From contig CAUZDT010000039.1 of NCBI GenBank assembly GCA_963578705.1, positions 1 to 10,902 of the forward strand: a stretch of DNA of 10,902 nt, given 5' to 3'. Under the pieces are notes generated by a model. It saw only the letters and a list, made by a program, of their open reading frames with translations. It made no database searches and was not told where the DNA came from. The stretch is from UBA8886 sp963578705 (GTDB lineage Archaea; Thermoplasmatota; Poseidoniia; MGIII; CG-Epi1). Made by a program: the position numbers and the translations under genes. Shown here piece after piece: positions 6,013 to 10,902 of the stretch. The first letter of the stretch is position 1. Every line of letters begins with the position of its first letter.

Positions 6013-6814
6013 GCAACCCAAAGTCGACCGGCGAGGCGCCTAGCGTCAACATCCCCAGCGAGAGGTAGTCACCGTGCGGGGCATACTCGGCGACGTTCTG
6101 CAAATTGAGGCCGCCCGAGAGCTCAATCGCGACCCCGAGCGGCCGCAGCTGCACCGCAGCTGCGGCCGCCTCCCCGAAGGAAAAGTTGTCGAGCAGCACC
6201 CGGTCGGCGTCCGCTTTCGCCACCTCTAGCGCCTGCTCCAGCGTGTCGACCTCAACGACCAGTTCCAGCCCCGGCGACGCCGCGCGTGCGCGACGCACCG
6301 CCTCCGTAATGCTGGCGCAGAGCCGCAGGTGGTTGTCCTTGACCAGCAGAGCATCGTCGAGCCGCATCCGATGCGTCCCGCCGCCGCCGTCGACGACCGC
6401 CTGTTTCTCGAGCTCGCGCAGCCCGGGGATGGTCTTGCGCGTCGCCAGCACTTCCACGGCGGGATTCGCGGCGCGCGCCCGCGCGACGACCGCGGCTGTG
6501 AGCGTTGCGATGCCCGAGAGGTGCGCCAGCAGGTTCAGCGCCAGTCGCTCGCGCGCCAGGATTTCGCGCGCCGCCCCCGCCAGCCGCGCCACCCCGGCGC
6601 CAGCCGGGAGCGCGTCGCCGTCGCCGAACGCCAGTTCGCAGCGCACGCCACCCTGCGCGAAGAGCAGCTCCGCAGCGCGCCCGCCGGAGAGCGTGCCGGG
6701 TCCGCCGCGGATGGCCGCCGTGCAGTCGCGCTCGTCGACGACTGCCAGCGACGTGGCGTCGCCCGCACCGACATCTTCGGCGAGCCACTGCGTTAGCGCT
6801 GCCGCCAGCTCCAT
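6002..6814 (-). CDS. nadC: Nicotinate-nucleotide pyrophosphorylase (carboxylating), quinolinate phosphoribosyltransferase
   Basis: This 270-residue enzyme of de novo NAD synthesis converts quinolinate and PRPP to nicotinate mononucleotide, CO2 and pyrophosphate in the cytoplasm. The N-terminal domain opens with EDVGAGDATS (13-22). The barrel follows with RERLALNLLAHLSGIAT (88-104), ATRKTIPGLR (124-133), GGGGTHRMRLDDALLVKDNH (143-162), VEVDTLEQA (187-195), LLDNF (207-211) and IELSGGLN (230-237). Family active-site residues are present: R126, K127, H148, R149, K159, E188, D209. Length is typical. The ATG at 6812-6814 follows the MFS gene by 33 bases with no Shine-Dalgarno sequence. No nadA or nadB is in the window. 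Residues 216-226 are encoded by a perfect 14-bp inverted repeat, reported separately. Confidence 0.96.
   Translation of the reverse strand: MELAAALTQWLAEDVGAGDATSLAVVDERDCTAAIRGGPGTLSGGRAAELLFAQGGVRCELAFGDGDALPAGAGVARLAGAAREILARERLALNLLAHLSGIATLTAAVVARARAANPAVEVLATRKTIPGLRELEKQAVVDGGGGTHRMRLDDALLVKDNHLRLCASITEAVRRARAASPGLELVVEVDTLEQALEVAKADADRVLLDNFSFGEAAAAAVQLRPLGVAIELSGGLNLQNVAEYAPHGDYLSLGMLTLGASPVDFGLHVD
6139..6169. repeat. Perfect 14-bp inverted repeat with 3-base spacer inside nadC
   Basis: The left arm 6139-6152 (GCGGCCGCAGCTGC) and right arm 6156-6169 (GCAGCTGCGGCCGC) are exact reverse complements, separated by ACC. Pairing stops at the next base on both sides. It encodes the AAAAAVQLRP stretch (residues 216-225) of nadC. 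In RNA this would be a very stable, nearly all-GC hairpin. Whether it has a role or comes from GC-rich alanine codons cannot be told from one genome. Confidence 0.85.
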
Positions 6815-6835
6815 CGTCGGGTGAGGCTGCTGCTG

Positions 6836-6845
6836 GTTATGAAGG
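6836..6845 (-). promoter_or_regulatory. Weak TATA-like element before nadC
   Basis: The minus strand reads CTTCATAACC, centred about 26 bases before the nadC ATG in the 33-base gap after the MFS gene. The position suits a leaderless nadC message, but the element is only partly A/T. Confidence 0.3.
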
Positions 6846-6847
6846 CT

Positions 6848-8848
6848 TCAGCTTGGACCCGGCTCGCCACGCAGCTTCTGCGAGAGCCACCAGGTGCAGC
6901 CGATGGCGGCCAGCCAGAGCAGGATGTTAGCGCGGTAGGTCCAGTGGTAGGCGTCGAGGTTAGCCATGCCGCTATCGAGGAAATAGCCCATCAGAACGTA
7001 TCCGAGCGCGATGCCGAGCGCCTGCCCAACCAGCGCTGTCGCGCCTGCCATCCCGAGGCCACGGTTGCGCTCGCGCGCGGTGGTGAAACGCGCCATCAGT
7101 GCGTCGTCTGAGACGAGAAGCATCGGGTAGACTGGAATCACGAAGATGATAATCGCGACCGTCAGCGGCAGCCCCAGCGCGAAGAGCGACCACAAGCCGC
7201 CGTAGGCGAGCGCCGACCAGAGCAGCACCCGCTCGGCGCCCATGCGGTCGCACACCTTGCCGATGACCGCGTAGAGTATCAGCACCATCAGCACCGCCCA
7301 CGCCTCGAGCAGCGCCGAGAAATCGACATCGGCGCCGCGCACCTCGAAGTAGCGCAGCGACGTCAGCACCACCGCGCCACGCGGCATCGCCACCAGCAGC
7401 ACCCCCAGCAGGATGAGCGGCGGCCAGCGGCTCTCGAAGGCGAAGAGGGCGCGCAGCCCCGCCAGCCGCGCAGTGATTCCTGACGGAGCAGCGCCCGCCG
7501 TGACGGGCGCTGCGCCCCGCACCGCCCATACCGGCCGCGCGAACTCGTCGCCGCGCAGGAGCAGCACCAGCCACGCCGCTAGCACCAGCAGCGGCACCAT
7601 CAGCGCCGCCAGCCCCAGCATCGCGTCGGACGCGCCGCGCGCGTCGAGCAGCCGGTCGTAGACCTGCCCGGCAGCGAGCGCGACCAGCGCCGAGACCAGA
7701 CTCGCGACGGCGTAGAGCAGCCCAATGGCCTCGCCCTTGCGGTCGGGATACCACTCGGTCACGGCGGCGAACGCCAGCCGCGCCGACGAGAGCAGCGCTA
7801 CTTGCAGCATCGACGCCGCCATGAACGCTTCCAGCGAGAGCCACGGGAAGAGCAGCGCCAGCGCCGCAGCACCGCCCAGCGCCCCCAGCATCATCCGGCG
7901 CCGCTGCCCCCAGCGGTCGGCCGCGGCGCCCCACAGCGACCCGCAGCCGCCGACGGTCAGCGCCAGCAGGCCGGTGTGCAGCAGCACGAGGTCCTCGCGC
8001 GCGCCGAGTTGCCGCGAGTGGAACGAATACATCACCAAGGCGGTGTTGACACCCATCACCAGCAGCGCCCCCGCCAGCAGCAGCCGCGGCAGGTCGCCCG
8101 GCCGCGACGGCCCCGCGACGGCCGCCAGCGTGCGGTAGCGGCCGCGCAGCCACCAGCCGATGCCGCCCATCAGCGGCAGCGTCAGCAGGTAGAGCGCCGA
8201 GAGCAGGTCGGCGGAGATTATGTTCGGCTCATCGGGGGGTTCGGTCGGGGGCGGAGTCGGTGCAAAGGGCAGGTAATCCGCAACATAGAAGGTTACGCCA
8301 GTTTCGTTCGCCCCGTCGTAGAGTGTTTCACTGGTTGTATCAACAGTCCGTGACCAGGAGAATTCGAGCCGGACTGTGGTGTTGTATCGGATGATTCCTT
8401 CATCCAGAGTAATTGCCACATCAGCTTCATAGATACCATTTCCGCCAGCCGTCAGTTGTGCTTCGGAAATCAGGGTGCTATTAACGAAAAGGCGAACTTC
8501 GACACTGTTACAGGAAGAAACCAGGCATTCACGTTCCAGATGCAGGCGGACGTGTGCGATGTCTTCTTCCAGTCGGGCGTCGCCGGAGAGTGGTTCGCTC
8601 TCGTATTCCAGATTAGTAGAACCTCCGTCCCAGTTTCCTCCGCCACCGGTTGCCCTGCTCTCATTCGCCGACAGCCCACCACTGCCGTTCTGCATCGTGT
8701 CATATGCCCACAACCATCCATGCTCGGGAGTGGGGTCGTCGTCTTCGCCTGCGCTAGCAACAGGCAGGACTGCAACGAGCAGCAGCGCGACTAGCAGCGC
8801 GGGCCGCGCTGCCTGCGGTGGTAGTACTACGGCGTGTCCTGTTCGCAC
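6848..8848 (-). CDS. MFS transporter with signal peptide and N-terminal extracellular domain
   Basis: The 666 residues divide into clear parts. Residues 1-33 are a signal peptide (hydrophobic 17-31, cleavage near ASA-GED). Residues 34-210 are an exported domain rich in beta strands, with five N-glycosylation sequons (N54, N62, N123, N156, N181), two cysteines (C108, C113) that could pair, and a Pro-rich end (TPPPTEPPDEP). Residues 214-233 form an extra membrane helix, then a basic cytoplasmic loop. Residues 255-656 are a 12-helix major facilitator core with motif A (GAAADRWGQRRR, 307-318) after its second helix and a second copy (GKVCDRMGAERV, 530-541) in the C-terminal half. Topology is consistent: domain outside, extra helix inward, MFS core starting in the cytoplasm. 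The start is GTG 8846-8848, 22 bases after the PGF-CTERM gene. Substrate is unknown. The segment PLSGDARLEEDIAHVRLHL recalls a jelly-roll domain; this is a guess. Confidence 0.87.
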   Translation of the reverse strand: MRTGHAVVLPPQAARPALLVALLLVAVLPVASAGEDDDPTPEHGWLWAYDTMQNGSGGLSANESRATGGGGNWDGGSTNLEYESEPLSGDARLEEDIAHVRLHLERECLVSSCNSVEVRLFVNSTLISEAQLTAGGNGIYEADVAITLDEGIIRYNTTVRLEFSWSRTVDTTSETLYDGANETGVTFYVADYLPFAPTPPPTEPPDEPNIISADLLSALYLLTLPLMGGIGWWLRGRYRTLAAVAGPSRPGDLPRLLLAGALLVMGVNTALVMYSFHSRQLGAREDLVLLHTGLLALTVGGCGSLWGAAADRWGQRRRMMLGALGGAAALALLFPWLSLEAFMAASMLQVALLSSARLAFAAVTEWYPDRKGEAIGLLYAVASLVSALVALAAGQVYDRLLDARGASDAMLGLAALMVPLLVLAAWLVLLLRGDEFARPVWAVRGAAPVTAGAAPSGITARLAGLRALFAFESRWPPLILLGVLLVAMPRGAVVLTSLRYFEVRGADVDFSALLEAWAVLMVLILYAVIGKVCDRMGAERVLLWSALAYGGLWSLFALGLPLTVAIIIFVIPVYPMLLVSDDALMARFTTARERNRGLGMAGATALVGQALGIALGYVLMGYFLDSGMANLDAYHWTYRANILLWLAAIGCTWWLSQKLRGEPGPS

Positions 8849-8870
8849 GTGCCGGTAGCAGCAGGGCGCT

Positions 8871-10844
8871 TTAGTCGCGCCGGCGCAGAGCTAATCCCAG
8901 CGCGGAAAGCGCCGCCAGTAACCCGAAGCCGGGGATTCCGCCTTCTTTCTCGGTGCCGGTGTCGGTCTCCTCGGGCTCTTCGCCCTTGGTCTCCTGCTCA
9001 GCTATCTTGACCGAGAGGTCGCCGCTGGTGGCGGTCTCGACGCCGTCGCTGGCGGTCGCCTGCACCTGGAAGGTGTAGGTGCGGCCGGAGAGCGAGGTCA
9101 CGTCAGGCGCAAGGTTGACCGCGATGGTCACCTGCCCCCCAGATGTGACTGGCACGGAGGTGTGCTCGAGCGTCGCCCAGTCGGGCGCATCGACCAGCGC
9201 CAGGCTGGCGGTGTCGTAGCCGTTGCCGTTGTTGGAGAGGATTACCTGCAGCTGGATGGTTGTCGACTGCGCGACTTCGACCGAGTTGACCTCGGTGCCG
9301 GTGGCGTTGAGGGCGTAGCTGAAGGCGAGGTCGTGTATCTGCCGCACGGAGGCCGTGACGGTCTCGGTGGCGTTGGTCTCGCCGTCTTCGGAGGTTACGG
9401 TGACAGTGATGTTGCCGCTGGTGGCGTGCGCCTCTTTGCTCGCTGGTACCATCACGGTCAGCGCGAAGTTGCCGTTACCCAGCGTGGCGACGTCAAGGGT
9501 GTCGACGTCCGCTGCGGGGGCCCAGAGGCCGGGGCCGTCAACCGCGATAGCGTAGCTGTCGAGCCCGTTACCGAGATTCCCGACGGTGAAGAGGAAGGTG
9601 ACGTTGCTGCCGGGGCTGCCAATCTTGGTCGATTCGTCAACGCTGAGCGAGAGGCCGTAGTGCTGCGTCACCGTGGCGGTGAAGGTCTGCGAGTTGCTCC
9701 GGGAGGGGTCGTTGACCGAAGTGGCAGTCAGCGTCAGCGTGCCGTTGTCGCCCGCGCCGTCGCCGGCGGGGATGCTCACATTCAGCTCGAAGCCGAAGCT
9801 GCCACCCGCGAGGCGCCAAGCGAGCGGGCCGGTGGAGGCCGGCTGCCCGGTCGCGATCCAGCCTGCGGGCAGGTTGCTGTTCCAGCCGAGGTTGAACTCG
9901 TCGTCGGTGTTGCCGAGGTTGCGGACTGTGACATCCCACACCGCAAAGGCTGCGCCGCCGGAGACGTCGACTGCCTGCGAGCCGGCGCCGGTCACGGTCA
10001 CGCCGTAGACCGGCTCGATGCTGGCGAAGAGCTTGACCGGGAACGACTGGAAGTAGGGGAAGCCGAACGGGTCGCCGGGGTCGAGGCTGCTCGCTTGAAA
10101 GTTCACTTCTTGCGAGCCGGCTTGAATCGTGTTGTCAAAGAGTGTCACCGTGACGGTCGAGTTGTGGATCTCTCTGGCACCCATGCCATAGAGAGTCATC
10201 GACTGCAGGCTGGGGTCCCAGTCGTTGCCGCTGACGCGCCAGCCGCCGGTTCCGGCATACTGCACAGTTATGTCGTCGTTGATGGCGACTGCGCTGCCAT
10301 TCTCGTCGACCGCGATGTTCTCGACCGTCAGCGCGTAGTCGTTCGAGTCACCCACTTCGAAGGACTGCACGGCGTCGTCGTCGCTCCATGCAATCCAGTT
10401 GGTGACGATGACGACAAATTGCTGGTCGACACTGTCACCGTCAGCGCTGACCGTGATGGTGACCGCGGTCTGCTTGCCGATATCGCTGCCGAAGGGCACC
10501 GAGACGTCCACCGCCAGTATCGCGCTGGAGTTGGCGCCGAGCGCGCCAATGTTCATCAGCCCCTGACTGTAGTTGCCGGTGGACTGCAGGGTGAAGTTGA
10601 CTAGGTCGGGCGGCCATTCGGGGTCGTCAGTCTCGGCGCTTACCCGCACCGCACTGTAGTCGGCATCGCCGCTGTTGGTGATGCTCAGCGTGAACATGGC
10701 GGTGCCGTTGGCCGAGGCGAACGACTCCTGCTCGTGATAGCCGCTGCCGCTTACGTCGAGCTGCGCGTCCGCCTTAGCCGAGGGGAGCGCTGCGACTAGC
10801 GCGAGCAAGGCGAAGGCGGCCAGCAGGCCCCTAGTGGTTGTCAA
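8871..10844 (-). CDS. PGF-CTERM-like cell-surface protein with repeated beta-sandwich (NEW3/CARDB-like) modules
   Basis: This is a 657-residue exported protein. Residues 1-26 are a signal peptide (LLAAFALLALVAALPSAKA). Four modules carry an N-x-G-(D/N)-type turn after a beta strand: ITNSGDADYS (55-64), VRNLGNTDDEF (307-317), VGNLGNGLDSY (421-431) and LSNNGNGYDTA (536-546). A possible fifth lies at VENIAVDENGS (174-184). This pattern is common in NEW3/CARDB-like Ig-fold domains of surface and carbohydrate-related proteins. There are 12 or so N-glycosylation sequons and no Cys. Residues 616-635 are a Glu/Thr-rich stalk. The end is PGFG (638-641), a hydrophobic helix and RRR, the PGF-CTERM layout cut by an archaeosortase before lipid anchoring. 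The start is TTG 10842-10844, supported by GGAGG seven bases upstream. The function of the modules is unknown; no catalytic motif is seen. Confidence 0.88.
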   Translation of the reverse strand: MTTTRGLLAAFALLALVAALPSAKADAQLDVSGSGYHEQESFASANGTAMFTLSITNSGDADYSAVRVSAETDDPEWPPDLVNFTLQSTGNYSQGLMNIGALGANSSAILAVDVSVPFGSDIGKQTAVTITVSADGDSVDQQFVVIVTNWIAWSDDDAVQSFEVGDSNDYALTVENIAVDENGSAVAINDDITVQYAGTGGWRVSGNDWDPSLQSMTLYGMGAREIHNSTVTVTLFDNTIQAGSQEVNFQASSLDPGDPFGFPYFQSFPVKLFASIEPVYGVTVTGAGSQAVDVSGGAAFAVWDVTVRNLGNTDDEFNLGWNSNLPAGWIATGQPASTGPLAWRLAGGSFGFELNVSIPAGDGAGDNGTLTLTATSVNDPSRSNSQTFTATVTQHYGLSLSVDESTKIGSPGSNVTFLFTVGNLGNGLDSYAIAVDGPGLWAPAADVDTLDVATLGNGNFALTVMVPASKEAHATSGNITVTVTSEDGETNATETVTASVRQIHDLAFSYALNATGTEVNSVEVAQSTTIQLQVILSNNGNGYDTASLALVDAPDWATLEHTSVPVTSGGQVTIAVNLAPDVTSLSGRTYTFQVQATASDGVETATSGDLSVKIAEQETKGEEPEETDTGTEKEGGIPGFGLLAALSALGLALRRRD

Positions 10845-10851
10845 GGGTCTG

Positions 10852-10856
10852 CCTCC
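10852..10856 (-). promoter_or_regulatory. Shine-Dalgarno GGAGG deciding a TTG start
   Basis: GGAGG on the minus strand is followed by seven bases and then TTG at 10844, directly before a good signal peptide. It lies in the 15-base gap after the stop of the upstream gene. A strong ribosome binding site here, unlike the TATA-near-start genes to the left, indicates that this gene is internal to an operon. Confidence 0.75.
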
Positions 10857-10859
10857 AGT

Positions 10860-10902
10860 TCAGCGCCGCCTGAGCAGCAGTGCCATGCCGAGAGCGGAGA
10901 GC
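10860..10902 (-). CDS. C-terminal end of a second PGF-CTERM-like protein (partial)
   Basis: From the right edge, the minus strand reads LSALGMALLLRRR and then TGA (10860-10862). This closely matches the end of the next gene (LSALGLALRRRD): a short hydrophobic helix closed by three arginines, the tail of PGF-CTERM-type sorting signals. Only 13 residues are inside the window, so the PGF motif itself is not seen. The 15-base gap to the next start and the shared strand indicate an operon, probably two paralogues in tandem. Confidence 0.65.
   Translation of the reverse strand, partial: LSALGMALLLRRR

Noticed and set aside
9162..10604. 480-codon plus-strand open frame opposite the PGF-CTERM-like gene
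   Set aside because: High-GC DNA leaves long open antisense frames. The minus strand has a signal peptide, repeated modules and a sorting signal; the plus-strand translation shows no domain pattern.
1..10902. tRNA, rRNA, CRISPR array, insertion sequence or attachment site
   Set aside because: No cloverleaf with a T-loop motif, no regularly spaced repeats, no transposase motifs and no flanking direct repeats were seen by eye on either strand.

Overview
The window is archaeal, GC-rich DNA. Archaeal markers are eL42 (L44e), eS27 (S27e), aIF2-alpha, Nop10, a PAC2-type proteasome assembly chaperone, Tsr3, and a geranylgeranyl-reductase-family flavoenzyme. A PGF-CTERM-like surface protein, TATA elements close to start codons, and frequent GTG/TTG starts fit a euryarchaeal lineage. 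The content would suit a Thermoplasmatota / marine group II-like archaeon, but that placement is inferred from gene content and was not tested.

Layout, left to right. (1) 2-1543 (+): the 3' part of an unrecognised, probably extracytoplasmic protein, cut by the left edge. (2) 1544-1867: a convergent gap with no intact gene. It holds a decayed minus-strand remnant that looks like the N-terminus of a PLP-dependent aminotransferase. (3) 3999 down to 1868 (-): a tightly coupled operon, eL42 - eS27 - aIF2-alpha - Nop10 - PAC2 chaperone, with 1-4 base overlaps and a TATA box just upstream. It links ribosome structure, initiation, pseudouridylation and proteasome assembly. (4) 6814 down to 4041 (-): nadC (NAD synthesis), tsr3 (rRNA hypermodification), a small unknown protein and a geranylgeranyl reductase. 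Several of these have their own TATA-like element laid over the stop codon of the gene before. (5) 10902 down to 6848 (-): the surface region. It holds the tail of one PGF-CTERM-like protein, a complete 657-residue PGF-CTERM-like protein with repeated beta-sandwich modules, and an unusual MFS transporter. The transporter has a signal peptide and an N-terminal extracellular domain ahead of a normal MFS core.

The least ordinary parts are the ectodomain-MFS fusion (its extracellular domain is clearly lower in GC than the rest), its position behind tandem PGF-CTERM-like proteins, the aminotransferase remnant, a perfect 14-bp inverted repeat inside nadC, and the recurrent TATA-over-stop arrangement. 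All gene calls rest on motif reading by eye. No database search was possible.
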